A DNA stretch of 64,000 bases from Thermohalobaculum sp039184865. GTDB lineage: Bacteria > Pseudomonadota > Alphaproteobacteria > Rhodobacterales > Rhodobacteraceae. The translations under genes and the position numbers were made by a program. Location of the stretch: positions 1 through 64,000 of the forward strand of contig JBCDAV010000021.1 in the NCBI GenBank assembly GCA_039184865.1. Direction: 5' to 3'. This document shows, one piece after another, positions 51,035 to 61,296 of the stretch. The notes beneath the pieces were generated by a model, which was given only the letters and a program-made list of their open reading frames with translations, had not been told where the DNA came from and made no database searches. The stretch's first letter is position 1. Every line of letters starts with the position of its first letter.

Positions 51035-53272
51035 TCATGCGTCGTCGAGCGCCTTCAGAATGCGTGGCGGCGACATCGGCAGTTCGGTCATGCGCACACC
51101 GGCCGCATTCGAGACTGCGTTGGCGATGGCGGCCAGCGGCGGGCAGATCGAGGTTTCGCCGACACCGCGCACGCCGTAGGGATGGCCCGGGTTCGGCACC
51201 TCGACGATTTCGGTGTCGATCATCGGCAGATCCGAGGCGACGGGAATGCGATAGTCGAGGAAACCGGCATTCTGCAAACGGCCGTCCTCGCCGTAGATGT
51301 ATTCCTCGTTCAGTGCCCAGCCGATGCCCTGTGCGGCACCGCCCTGAAACTGGCCTTCGACATAGGACGGGTGGATCGCCTTGCCCGCGTCCTGCACGAC
51401 CAGGTAGCGCAGGATCTTGGTGGCGCCGGTCTCGGGATCGACCTCGGCGTCCACGACGTGGGTGGCAAACGACACCCCTGCCCCTTCCGGCGTTGCCTCG
51501 AAATGACCGGAGACCGGCCCGCCGGTCCGGCCCATCGTCTTGCAGAGCTTGGCGAACGGCAGCGGGTCGTGGCCGCCGGCATTGTGACCCGCCGGGACGG
51601 CCTGACCGTCCTGCCAGTCGACGGCGTCCTCATCGATGCCCCAGATCTTGGCGGCGCGCTGGCAGAGCTTCTTCTTGGCGTCGCGGGCGGCCTTGATGGT
51701 GGCGAGCCCCGAGGCATAGGTGACGCGCGAGCCGTGCGACACGTCGTTGTAACCGAGCGAGGCCGTGTCGGCGACGGTGGTGCGGACCTTCTCGTAGGGA
51801 ATGCCCAGTTCCTCGGCGGCCATCATGCTCATGGATGCGCGCGAGCCGCCGATATCCGGTGTGCCGACCTGAAGCGCCACGGTTCCGTCCTGGCTGAGCG
51901 ACAGCGTGACCGAGGTCTCGCCGCCGTGGTTGAACCAGAAGCCGCAGGAGATGCCACGGCCCTGGTTCGGGCCAAGCTCGGCCTCGACCATCGGATGCGC
52001 CCGTGCGGCGTCCAAAGTCTCCATCAACCCGATGCGCGGCCATTTCGGGCCATAGGACGCGCGCGTGCCTTCGCGTGAGCCGTTCTTCAGGCGCACCTCG
52101 AACGGGTCGAGCCCGAGTTCGTTGCAGAGCATGTCGACCACCGACTCGACGGCGAAGCACGCCATCGGCGAGCCGGGCGCGCGGTAGGCCGCCTGTTTCG
52201 GACGGTTGCAGATCACATCGTAGCCGACGGCCGAGACGTTCTCGAGCGCGTAGGGCGCGAAGGCGCACATCGCCGCCATGTCGACCGGAGAGCCGGGGAA
52301 GGCGCCGCCCTGCATCCGCAGAACCGCCTGCCCCGCCGTCATCGTACCGTCGCGCTTCATGCCGATCTTGACGTCCATCGAGGACGAGGCCGTCGGGCCG
52401 GTGGCGCGGAACACGTCTTCGCGCGGCATGACGATCTTCACCGGGCGGTTGGTCTTGCGGCTGAGTGCGAGCGCGACCGGTTCGATGAACACCGTGGTCT
52501 TGCCGCCGAAGCCGCCGCCGATCTCGGAGGCGACGACACGCAGCTGCGTCGAGTCGATGCCGAGCATGTCGGCGCAGATGTTGCGGGCGACGAAATGGCC
52601 TTGCGTGCAGCACCAGAGCTCGCCGCGCCCGTCGGCGCCGAGCGATGCCAGACAGGCGTGCGGCTCGATATAGCCCTGATGGGTCGCCGCCGTCCTGAAG
52701 CTCTTCTCCATGACGATGTCCGCTTCGGCGAAGCCCGCCTCGAGATCGCCGTGCCCGAACTCGCAGCGGCTCATTACGTTTGCCGAGTGGCCCTCGACCT
52801 TGATCTCGTCGCCGGCAATGACAGGTGCGTCCGGCTGCATCGCCGCGTCGACATCGGTGACGTGCGGCAGAACCACGTAGTCGACCCTGATCAGGCGCAG
52901 GGCCTTCTTCGCGGCATGGGCCGAGGTCGCGGCCACTGCCGCCACGGCGTGACCGTCATAGAGAACCTTTTCGCCCGCCATACAGTTCTCCAGCACGTCG
53001 ATGTTGCCGCGGCTGACCGGGCTGGTGAAATCGGCGCGGGTGACCACGGCCTTGACCTCGCTCAGCGCTTCGGCCGCCGAGGTGTCGATGGACCTGATCA
53101 CCGCGTGGGCGTGCGGCGAGCGCAGGATCGCTCCGTGCAGCATCCCCGGTGCGCTGATGTCGGCGCCGAACATCGCCTTGCCGGTCACCTTGTCGATGCC
53201 GTCCGGGCGGACCGGGCGCGTGCCGACGGCGGAAAAGATGCGGTTCTCTGAGTCGAATTCGTCAAGTGCCAT
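51035..53272 (-). CDS. Xanthine dehydrogenase family molybdopterin-binding large subunit
   Basis: 745-residue large subunit of the CoxL/XdhB/HcrA family. GKAMFGADISAPGMLHGAILRSPHAHA starts the conserved N-domain, EIGGGFGGKT binds molybdopterin, AYRAPGSPMA is the active-site loop (not the AYXCSFR of CO dehydrogenase form I), and GVRGVGETSICPP contains the catalytic Glu. It hydroxylates an aromatic heterocycle, purine or aldehyde. It lies four bases after the 2Fe-2S subunit gene. The nearby purine genes make a purine substrate attractive, but the loop alone does not prove it. Confidence 0.92.
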   Translation of the reverse strand: MALDEFDSENRIFSAVGTRPVRPDGIDKVTGKAMFGADISAPGMLHGAILRSPHAHAVIRSIDTSAAEALSEVKAVVTRADFTSPVSRGNIDVLENCMAGEKVLYDGHAVAAVAATSAHAAKKALRLIRVDYVVLPHVTDVDAAMQPDAPVIAGDEIKVEGHSANVMSRCEFGHGDLEAGFAEADIVMEKSFRTAATHQGYIEPHACLASLGADGRGELWCCTQGHFVARNICADMLGIDSTQLRVVASEIGGGFGGKTTVFIEPVALALSRKTNRPVKIVMPREDVFRATGPTASSSMDVKIGMKRDGTMTAGQAVLRMQGGAFPGSPVDMAAMCAFAPYALENVSAVGYDVICNRPKQAAYRAPGSPMACFAVESVVDMLCNELGLDPFEVRLKNGSREGTRASYGPKWPRIGLMETLDAARAHPMVEAELGPNQGRGISCGFWFNHGGETSVTLSLSQDGTVALQVGTPDIGGSRASMSMMAAEELGIPYEKVRTTVADTASLGYNDVSHGSRVTYASGLATIKAARDAKKKLCQRAAKIWGIDEDAVDWQDGQAVPAGHNAGGHDPLPFAKLCKTMGRTGGPVSGHFEATPEGAGVSFATHVVDAEVDPETGATKILRYLVVQDAGKAIHPSYVEGQFQGGAAQGIGWALNEEYIYGEDGRLQNAGFLDYRIPVASDLPMIDTEIVEVPNPGHPYGVRGVGETSICPPLAAIANAVSNAAGVRMTELPMSPPRILKALDDA

Positions 53273-53275
53273 GGG

Positions 53276-53752
53276 TCAGGCCCCTCTCATCTCGGCGGCG
53301 GCGTCCTGCACGGCGCGGACGATCTTGTCGTAGCCGGTGCAGCGGCAGAGATTGCCGGCCAGCCAGTAACGGATCTCGGTCTCGGTCGGATCGGGATTGC
53401 GTTCGAGCAGGTTCTTGGCGGTCACCAGAATGCCCGGCGTGCAGATCCCGCATTGCAGGGCGGCGTGTTCCAGGAACTTGCGCTGCAGCGGGTGCAGGTG
53501 TTCGCCCTCGGCCATGCCCTCGATGGTGTTGATGTCGCGATCCTGCGCCTCGGCCCCGAGCATCAGGCAGGAGCAGACCGCGCGGCCATCGACCACGATC
53601 GAGCAGGCGCCGCAATCGCCGGTCCCGCAGCCCTCCTTGGCGCCGGTCAGCCCGAGCCGGTCGCGCAGCACGTCGAGCAGGCTCTCGTCGGCGTCGCAGA
53701 GGAACTCGGTATCGTCCCCGTTGATCCGGGTGGTGATGTGCATCTTGCCCAT
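53276..53752 (-). CDS. 2Fe-2S subunit of molybdenum hydroxylase
   Basis: 158 residues with two [2Fe-2S] motifs: GCGTGDCGACSIVVDGRAVCSC (plant-ferredoxin type, about residues 41-62) and CGICTPG...CRCTGYDKI (about 99-143). This is the CoxS/HcrC-type electron-transfer subunit linking the molybdopterin and FAD subunits. The ATG is four bases past the FAD subunit stop, and its own stop is four bases before the large subunit ATG. Confidence 0.95.
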   Translation of the reverse strand: MGKMHITTRINGDDTEFLCDADESLLDVLRDRLGLTGAKEGCGTGDCGACSIVVDGRAVCSCLMLGAEAQDRDINTIEGMAEGEHLHPLQRKFLEHAALQCGICTPGILVTAKNLLERNPDPTETEIRYWLAGNLCRCTGYDKIVRAVQDAAAEMRGA

Positions 53753-53755
53753 GGT

Positions 53756-54607
53756 CTACGCCCCCGCGCGCTTAGCGGCGATGTGCGCTGCACGCACCGC
53801 AAGAACACCCGCCACACGGGTCCGGAACTCGATGGTCCCGCGCTTGTCGTTGATCGGCGCGCAGGCCGCAGAGGCCGCCGCCTTGAGGTCGTCCTCGGCC
53901 GCAGCCACCGTCCGCCCGATCAAGGCATCAGCCGCATCGGGGACGAGGCGCGCCGTCGGAGCCACGGCGCCGAGGGCGACCCGCGCCTGAGCGACCGTGT
54001 CGCCGTCCATCACCAGCGAGACCCCTGCGCCGACGACAGCGATGTCCATTTCGGTGCGCGGGATGAACCGGAGATAGGCATCCGAGGCATTTGCCGGCCG
54101 GGCCGGGAGGAAGATCGATCCGACCATTTCGCCCCGCGCCAGCGAGGTCTTGCCGGGCGCGGTGGCGATCTCCTCGGCCGGCACGTCGCGCACCCCGTCG
54201 GGGCCGTGCACGCGGGCGACGGCCGCCGCGGCGATCATCGCGGGAACCGAGTCCGCAGCCGGTGAGGCGTTGCAAAGATTGCCACCGAGGGTCGCGCGGC
54301 TCTGGATCTGGGTCGAGCCGACAAGACCGAGGGCTTCGACCACACCGGGCCATGCCCGAGAGACGCCTTCATGCTCGCCCAGCATCGCGCCGGGCACCGC
54401 CGCGCCGATCCGGAAACCGCCGTCGTCCTCGACGATGTCGAACATGCCGGGAATGCGCTTGATGTCGACGATCAGGTCGGGTTCGACCATGCCCGACTTC
54501 AACTGCACCATCACGTCGGTGCCCCCGGCCAGCACGCGGGTAATCCCGTCTTCCGCCGCCAGAAGCGCCACCGCACCGTCAACCGTGCTCGGGGCTTCGA
54601 ATCTCAT
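53756..54607 (-). CDS. FAD-binding subunit of molybdenum hydroxylase
   Basis: 283-residue CoxM-type flavoprotein subunit. VLAGGTDVMVQLKSG near residue 25 is the AGGT flavin motif, and IQSRATLGGNLCNASPAADSVP near 100 the TLGGN motif; RIPGMFDIVEDDGGFRIGA precedes it. It passes electrons from the 2Fe-2S subunit to NAD+ or a quinone. First gene of a six-gene minus-strand run (FAD, Fe-S, Mo subunits, MoaD-like, GFA, methyltransferase). The upstream 244-base spacer, ending at the HAD hydrolase gene, should hold the promoter. Confidence 0.93.
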   Translation of the reverse strand: MRFEAPSTVDGAVALLAAEDGITRVLAGGTDVMVQLKSGMVEPDLIVDIKRIPGMFDIVEDDGGFRIGAAVPGAMLGEHEGVSRAWPGVVEALGLVGSTQIQSRATLGGNLCNASPAADSVPAMIAAAAVARVHGPDGVRDVPAEEIATAPGKTSLARGEMVGSIFLPARPANASDAYLRFIPRTEMDIAVVGAGVSLVMDGDTVAQARVALGAVAPTARLVPDAADALIGRTVAAAEDDLKAAASAACAPINDKRGTIEFRTRVAGVLAVRAAHIAAKRAGA

Positions 54608-54851
54608 ATGCTTGGGTCCTCCGGATCATCGGATACGCCGCTTGCGGCGCGTTTGCCTGACGTCATTAAGACGCCAACGTCTGCACGAGCGCAAGCGCGT
54701 TTCGGACCGGTCGCCGGATGATTTGCGACACGCGCAACCAAGGGAATGCTCCGCGAAACGCCATGGGCGACGCCGTTGCACCCTCGGCGCTTGCGGTTTG
54801 CGCCTTGCTTTGGAGTTCGGAGTTTTATGGGGGCAGAGTGGCCTCTCGGCC

Positions 54852-55712
54852 CTAGCGCAACCGTCCGATCGCGAAGGCCAGGGTCAGTCCGCTTTCGTCG
54901 AGAAACCTGTCCAGAAGATCCTGCTGCGGATGCTCCGGGTCGGGGCCGAGATCCTGCGCGGCGAGCCCGCCCGTCACGAAGATCGTGTCGAGCCCGGCGG
55001 CGATCCCGCCCGGCACGTCCGTCAGGATCCCGTCACCGATGGCGAGGATGCGGTCTTTCGCAATGCCGCGCCCGAGTTCGCTCAACACCTCGTAACAGCG
55101 ATCATAGACCGGGAGGTGCGGCTTGCCGAAATAGATCACCTCGCCGCCCGCCGCCTCGTAATCCCGGGCGATCGCGCCCGCGCACCAGAGCCTCTGATGC
55201 CCCCGGTCGACGACGATGTCGGGATTGGCGCAGAGCATCGGCAGCCCGTGCGCCTTCCAATTCTCGATGTCGCCGACGTAGTCCTGCGGGCTTTCCGTGC
55301 GGTCGTCGCGCAGTCCGGTGATCAGGATCGCCGAGGCGTCGTCCAGTGCGACCGGCGCAAGGCCGACTTCGGTGAGCATGTGCAGGTCGCGGTCCGGTCC
55401 GACATAGTGGAACCGGTCGCCAAAGCGGCCGCCCGAAAGTGCTGCCTGGCATGCGGCTCCTGAGGAGACGATGGCGTCGTAGCTGTCTTCCGGCGCCTTG
55501 ATCCGGTCGAGAAAGACCTTCACGCCTGCCGCCGGGCGCGGCGCGTTGGTCAGCAGAATCACGGTGCCGCCCTTTTCCCGGAACGCGCGGCAGGCGGCAA
55601 CGGCTGCGGGATAGACCTCGACCCCGTTGTGGTAGCAGCCCCAGAGATCGCACAGGATGGCATCGTATCCGTCCGAGATTTCGGTGAGCGAGGAGATAAT
55701 GCGGCAGGACAT
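54852..55712 (-). CDS. HAD-superfamily class IIA hydrolase (TIGR01459 family)
   Basis: 286-residue HAD hydrolase. AILCDLWGCYHNGVEVYPAA carries the modified motif I (DLWG) typical of this subfamily, VILLTNAPRP motif II, YFGKPHLPVYDRC the Lys motif and ILAIGDGILTDVPGG motif IV. A class IIA cap lies between motifs II and III. Probably a phosphatase for a sugar or nucleotide. The start is ATG 55712, preceded by GGAGAC; in-frame codons further out are not supported. Confidence 0.85.
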   Translation of the reverse strand: MSCRIISSLTEISDGYDAILCDLWGCYHNGVEVYPAAVAACRAFREKGGTVILLTNAPRPAAGVKVFLDRIKAPEDSYDAIVSSGAACQAALSGGRFGDRFHYVGPDRDLHMLTEVGLAPVALDDASAILITGLRDDRTESPQDYVGDIENWKAHGLPMLCANPDIVVDRGHQRLWCAGAIARDYEAAGGEVIYFGKPHLPVYDRCYEVLSELGRGIAKDRILAIGDGILTDVPGGIAAGLDTIFVTGGLAAQDLGPDPEHPQQDLLDRFLDESGLTLAFAIGRLR

Positions 55713-55795
55713 GGGGTCTCCGAAGGGGCAATTTGGCGAGGCGTGCGTTACTGGCGGGAGCGCATCGCGGTCAATGGGCGCGTCGCCACAGGGCC

Positions 55796-56671
55796 TCAGT
55801 TGCGTCTGCCGGGTGATGTCGTGAGCAGACCGGCGTCCTCGATCTCGCTGCGGTCGGGGAACCACATGTCCTGATTGTCGACGGCCGAGAGCTTCTCGAG
55901 AAACCCGTCCGCGACACCCCGGTCGCGCAAGAACCTGAGATCCTTGGCAAATTCGTCGTCGGCGTCGACGAGAAGCTGGTGGAACTCCGTCGGCTTGCCG
56001 TAGCGGTGGAATCCAAGGCGCGCGCCCTCGGCCAATGATCGGTTCGCACCGGCGGCGAAGATCAGGGTGCAGGCCGAGTTGCAGAACTCCGGCACATGGG
56101 TGTCGAGACTCCGGGTTGTCACGACGTCTGCGATGGCCCGTGCGGCGTAGACGAGGCCGCCATTGCTCTGAAGATCGACGCCCTTGATGCCCGTCCCGGT
56201 CTCAAGCGCGCGCCGCAGCGCTGCAAGTGTCTCGTAGTCGATCTCGCCGCGCATCTCGATCATCCCGCGATCGGAGATCGCCAGTTCCCGGCTCTGAGGC
56301 ATGGTCTGAACGCGCGGCTGGAAGCGATCCATGGCGAGGATCGATCCGATGGTCTGAGACAGCGTGACGAACAGGATCGACACCAGCGCGAGATGACCGG
56401 CCCAGGGCAGGAACTGATCGCCGCCCTCGATCAGGTGCGCCCGGTAAGTCCGGACGTACCCGACGATCTGCCAGACCGGCACGGCGACGCAGCACAGAGC
56501 AGCGCCGCCAACGATCAGCGTCTCCGGCCCGCCGCGCAGGCCCTGCTGCACGAAGCTCAACGCGATGCCGATGGCGAGGATGTTGATCAGGATCACCCGC
56601 AGCAACGGCGTCTCGCCGCGCCAGTGCGACGTCAGAAAACGGGGAATGAGCGGCCGGGTTTCGACGGGCAT
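55796..56671 (-). CDS. Membrane protein with ClpP/crotonase-like exported domain (COG3904-like)
   Basis: 291 residues. Three hydrophobic spans at about 22-42, 48-68 and 88-113 anchor it to the inner membrane. The following domain (residues 125-291) contains ALETGTGIKGVDLQSNGGLVYAARAIADVV and EFCNSACTLIFAAGANRSLAEGARLGFH, which match a ClpP-like fold with Ser in the NSAC turn and a later His (FHRYG). It is probably periplasmic and may be a protease or pseudoprotease. ATG 56671 is nine bases from the end of the DCC gene. Confidence 0.72.
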   Translation of the reverse strand: MPVETRPLIPRFLTSHWRGETPLLRVILINILAIGIALSFVQQGLRGGPETLIVGGAALCCVAVPVWQIVGYVRTYRAHLIEGGDQFLPWAGHLALVSILFVTLSQTIGSILAMDRFQPRVQTMPQSRELAISDRGMIEMRGEIDYETLAALRRALETGTGIKGVDLQSNGGLVYAARAIADVVTTRSLDTHVPEFCNSACTLIFAAGANRSLAEGARLGFHRYGKPTEFHQLLVDADDEFAKDLRFLRDRGVADGFLEKLSAVDNQDMWFPDRSEIEDAGLLTTSPGRRN

Positions 56672-56680
56672 GTGCCCAAT

Positions 56681-57076
56681 CTAGCGAACGCCCAAGGCTT
56701 TGTCAGATTGCGGGCGCCAGATCGGACGCAGCCAGAGGAATGTCCGGTAGAGCCGTTCCGCGAACCAGGTCACGACGAGATTGTCCGCCGCGATCGCGAG
56801 CATCCGGGTCGAGGGCAACGCGCGCCAGAGCGAGATGAACCCCGCTGCCCCGCGCGCCGTCTTGCCGTTGCGGCGCTCCACGGTGAAGCGGCGCAGCAGG
56901 TCTTCGTGCGTCAGGCCCGGCGGGCCGTCGATCGTCCCGTCGCCTGCGACGTTCACCCAGTCGATCGCATCGGCGCCGGTCTTGCCCTGATACCAGCCGA
57001 TTTCACGCCGGCAAAGCGGACAGCCGCCATCGTAGTAGACGCGGGTGGCGGCGCGCGGATCAGTCTCGACGGTCAT
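56681..57076 (-). CDS. DCC family thiol-disulfide oxidoreductase-like protein (DUF393)
   Basis: 131 residues. VYYDGGCPLCRREIGWYQG near the N-terminus is the DxxCPLC signature of DUF393, with a CxxC pair. AADNLVVTWFAERLYRTFLWLRPIW at the end is typical. The start is ATG 57076; longer frames cover the divergent DUF3429 gene. It is divergent from DUF3429 (66-base spacer) and just upstream of the ClpP-like membrane gene. A redox role is inferred from the CxxC only. Confidence 0.82.
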   Translation of the reverse strand: MTVETDPRAATRVYYDGGCPLCRREIGWYQGKTGADAIDWVNVAGDGTIDGPPGLTHEDLLRRFTVERRNGKTARGAAGFISLWRALPSTRMLAIAADNLVVTWFAERLYRTFLWLRPIWRPQSDKALGVR

Positions 57077-57142
57077 CTGCGAGGCTCCATATTGCTCACG
57101 AATGGAAATGGGCGCCCTGCCCGGTCTGGAAAGTGCGACGCG

Positions 57143-57582
57143 ATGTCTGGAACTGCTGCTGTCCCCCGTCCCGCCCTCTGGCTGGGTCTGTCGGGGCTGA
57201 TCCCGTTTGCCGGTCTCGCCGCGCTGATCTGGCTGACCCCGGATCAGCAGGATCTCATGGCGCCGATCCTGACCGGCTACGGCGTGGTGATCCTGAGCTT
57301 CATGGGCGGCTGCCGCTGGGGCCTTGCCGCTGCGGGCATGGGCGACGGCGCGGCGTTCGGACCGCTGGCGCTGTCGGTGATCCCGGCGCTCTACGCCTGG
57401 GTGGTCGCCCTTCTGCCGGACGGTCAGGCGCAGATCCTTCTTGCCGTGGGCCTGATGGCGCTGCTGGTCGCCGATCTGCGTCTGGCGCGGCTCGGCGGTG
57501 CGCCAGCATGGTGGCCGGCGCTGCGCTGGCCGCTCAGCCTTGGGGCGACCGGGTCGCTGCTGGCCGGTGCCGCGGCCATCGC

Positions 57583-57586
<4 letters not shown>
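57143..57586 (+). CDS. DUF3429 family membrane protein
   Basis: 147 residues with about five hydrophobic spans: ALWLGLSGLIPFAGLAALIWL, the conserved YGVVILSFMGGCRWG, and three more up to the C-terminal LGATGSLLAGAAAIA. The SFMGGxRWG motif is the DUF3429 hallmark. Function unknown. The ATG follows GGAAAG. Its stop codon overlaps the stop of the convergent deaminase gene. Confidence 0.82.
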
Positions 57587-58923
<1,337 letters not shown>

Positions 58924-58966
58924 CTCGGGCGGATATTCCAGTTCGCCATGCGCGGGAACGCGTCGG

Positions 58967-59764
58967 TTACCAGTCCCAGGTATCCATCAAGTCTTGCCAG
59001 ATCTTTTCTCCGATCAGACAATCGTAGGGTTCGTTCGGATCGACGCGGTATTGCGCCGGGATGACGGTCGGCGTGCGTCCGGCGATCTCCAGAACCAGCT
59101 TGCGCCGGACCGCAGCAGGAAAATGCTCCCATTCGAGCACCGGAATGACGAATGCCGACGGCCCGCCGATCACGCAATCCCTGTAGTAGCGGTCGAGGTC
59201 GGGGAGATGCCATTGCGCGCCGAGGCCCTCGCGCGTCATCAGCGGCAGACCGTTGATCGTGATGCCGCGGGAGAGCGCGTCGTCCCGCGCGTTGTCGACC
59301 CGCCGGCCCATGTTGTTGGGACCGTCGCCCGAGATGTCGATGACGTGGTTCGTGCCGTTATAGCCGTTGTCGCGGAACAGCGCCGAAGCATGATCGAGGA
59401 CGCCCGAAATCGACGTCCGGCGCAGGCTGGTGTTGAATTCCGCGGTCAGCTTCGACGCAAAGCGCTCGGCTTCTTCGAGGCTCTCGATAAGCGTCCAGCC
59501 GACGATCTCCCGCTGCGAGAAGGTTCCGGCCCATTCCAGGTAGGTCAGCGCGATCTTGCCGTAAAAGCCCTGCTCGATGGCGTTTATGACCTCGTCGCTG
59601 ACCAGAGCCTCGGCATAGCCGCGCCGCTGGATCTCGAGCTCGCCCTCGGACATCGAGCGGGAGACGTCCACCGCGAGAACAAGCTCGACATCGACGCGCA
59701 AATCGTCGGCCATGACCGACGACGCACCCAGCCAGAACAGCAATCCCGCAACCAGCCGCAACAT
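58967..59764 (-). CDS. DUF1194 exported von Willebrand factor A-domain protein
   Basis: 265 residues with an 18-residue signal peptide (RLVAGLLFWLGASSVMA). VELVLAVDVSRSMSEGELEIQRRGYAEAL contains the metal-dependent adhesion site DxSxS, and HVIDISGDGPNNMGRRVDNARD is the second MIDAS stretch, characteristic of DUF1194. Periplasmic or cell-surface protein interactions are expected. The ATG 59764 gives a proper signal peptide, while the longer TTG form does not. Confidence 0.85.
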   Translation of the reverse strand: MLRLVAGLLFWLGASSVMADDLRVDVELVLAVDVSRSMSEGELEIQRRGYAEALVSDEVINAIEQGFYGKIALTYLEWAGTFSQREIVGWTLIESLEEAERFASKLTAEFNTSLRRTSISGVLDHASALFRDNGYNGTNHVIDISGDGPNNMGRRVDNARDDALSRGITINGLPLMTREGLGAQWHLPDLDRYYRDCVIGGPSAFVIPVLEWEHFPAAVRRKLVLEIAGRTPTVIPAQYRVDPNEPYDCLIGEKIWQDLMDTWDW

Positions 59765-59911
59765 GGCCGAAGTATGCGCAGCAAACCCGAGGAATTCCAA
59801 TCAATGATGCGCAGGAGCGATCACAATCGTCAGCACCGATTGGGCAGTATTTGTTGTCGTCGAAGCCGCGTCGAATGCGAGAGGTAAGCGCAACCCTGGA
59901 AGCGCTGCGTC

Positions 59912-60562
59912 CTAGCGTCCGCCCTCGACCATCCGGCGCTGGACATAGGCCTTCACGGCCTCGATCATCTCGTCCATCCCCTTCTCGAAGAAGTGGTTGG
60001 CCTCGGGCACCGTCTGGTGGGTGATCGTGATGCCCTTTTGCGCCTTGAGCTTGTCGGACAGCTTGACGACGTCATCCATCGGCACGATCCGGTCGGCGTC
60101 GCCATTGATGATCAGCCCCGAGGACGGGCAAGGTGCGAGAAAGCTGAAATCGTACATGTTCGCGGGCGGCGCGACCGAGATGAAGCCGTTGATCTCGGGC
60201 CGGCGCATCAGAAGCTGCATGCCGATCCAAGCGCCGAAGGAGAACCCCGCGACCCAGCAGGCGCGCGCGCTCTCATGCATCGATTGCAGATAGTCGAGCG
60301 CCGACGCCGCGTCGGAAAGTTCGCCGATCCCCTGGTCGAATTCGCCCTGACTGCGGCCGACACCGCGGAAGTTGAATCGCATCACGGTGAAGCCAAGCTC
60401 GCGGAACGCATAGTGCAGCCGATAGGTCACCGGATTGTTCATCGTGCCGCCGTATTGCGGGTGCGGATGAAGGATCAGCGCGATCGGTGCATCCTTCTCG
60501 TCTTCCGGGTGATAGCGGCCTTCCAGACGGCCTTCGGGACCGGGAAAATGGACTTCGGGCAT
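59912..60562 (-). CDS. Alpha/beta hydrolase (COG2945-like)
   Basis: 216-residue serine hydrolase. APIALILHPHPQYGGTMNN holds the oxyanion HPHP motif, FRGVGRSQGEFDQG follows, GFSFGAWIG is the nucleophile elbow with Ser, INGDADRIVP carries the Asp and EANHFFEKG the His. Divergent from iscR, with the iron-box region between, as in Rhodobacteraceae. It may be co-regulated with the SUF operon, but its substrate is unknown. Confidence 0.87.
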   Translation of the reverse strand: MPEVHFPGPEGRLEGRYHPEDEKDAPIALILHPHPQYGGTMNNPVTYRLHYAFRELGFTVMRFNFRGVGRSQGEFDQGIGELSDAASALDYLQSMHESARACWVAGFSFGAWIGMQLLMRRPEINGFISVAPPANMYDFSFLAPCPSSGLIINGDADRIVPMDDVVKLSDKLKAQKGITITHQTVPEANHFFEKGMDEMIEAVKAYVQRRMVEGGR

Positions 60563-60623
60563 GCGGCTTGAATTCCTTCGGGCGGGTGTCCGTCGTTTGC
60601 TTGACTCGTCTGTCCAGGCAACC

Positions 60624-60636
60624 TAGAACAATTCTA
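60624..60636. promoter_or_regulatory. Irr/ICE-like iron box upstream of iscR
   Basis: TAGAA-CAA-TTCTA is a perfect inverted repeat, with extra TTCTAA half-sites following at 60632-60644 and 60660-60666. It resembles the TTAGAA...TTCTAA iron control element bound by Irr in alphaproteobacteria. It lies 93 bases upstream of the iscR ATG and 62 bases upstream of the divergent hydrolase ATG. Confidence 0.55.
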
Positions 60637-60728
60637 ATTCTAAACTGAGAACGCTCCCCGTTCTAAGGTGGACGGGAGGTAAACGTCCGGCGCGTCAAGG
60701 TCAATACTGTCGCGGGGGAGATTGGGCC

Positions 60729-61202
60729 ATGAAACTGAGCACCAAGGGCCGCTATGCCGTTACAGCGCTGACGGACATCGCGCTGAATGGCGGGACCGCT
60801 CCCGTGAAGCTGGCGGAAATCTCGGAGCGCCAGGACATCAGCCTCGCCTATCTGGAACAGTTGTTCGTCAAGCTGCGCCGGGCGGGCCTCGTCGAATCGG
60901 TGCGGGGTCCGGGCGGTGGCTATCACCTTGCCAAAGCGCCCGACGATACGCGGATCTCGGACATCATGGCGGCCGTTGACGAGCGGTTGAATGCGCTCGG
61001 GAAATCGGCGAACGAGAGCGATGCGGAGGGTTCTCGCGAGGCATTTCTGACCCATGCGCTGTGGGAGCAACTTTCAGCACATGTCCACGTCTTTCTGAAC
61101 CAGACCACCATAGCCGATGTCATCGCAGATCGCATGGTGCCCTGCCCGGCCGTGCCGGATTTCATCGGCGTCGTCGACGAGCCCGAGGCCATTCACCCGT
61201 GA
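60729..61202 (+). CDS. iscR: Rrf2 family Fe-S regulator IscR
   Basis: 157 residues. MKLSTKGRYAVTALTDIAL and ISLAYLEQLFVKLRRAGLVESVRGPGGGYHLAK form the winged helix of IscR/Rrf2 proteins. In canonical IscR three cysteines near residues 92-104 bind a [2Fe-2S] cluster; here that loop (NALGKSANESDAEGS) has none. The only cysteine is in VPCPAVPDF. The single-cysteine form is that reported for Rhodobacter, where cluster ligation is unusual. It probably represses the downstream desulfurase and suf genes when iron is sufficient. Confidence 0.9.
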   Translation: MKLSTKGRYAVTALTDIALNGGTAPVKLAEISERQDISLAYLEQLFVKLRRAGLVESVRGPGGGYHLAKAPDDTRISDIMAAVDERLNALGKSANESDAEGSREAFLTHALWEQLSAHVHVFLNQTTIADVIADRMVPCPAVPDFIGVVDEPEAIHP

Positions 61203-61296
61203 TAGCCGCCGAGGTTCACTTCTTGCCCTGCGCCGTCGGGCGCGCCAGCCGTTTCCGGGTTCGGTTGCTCGGTGCCCGCACCGGTGATGTCTGACG

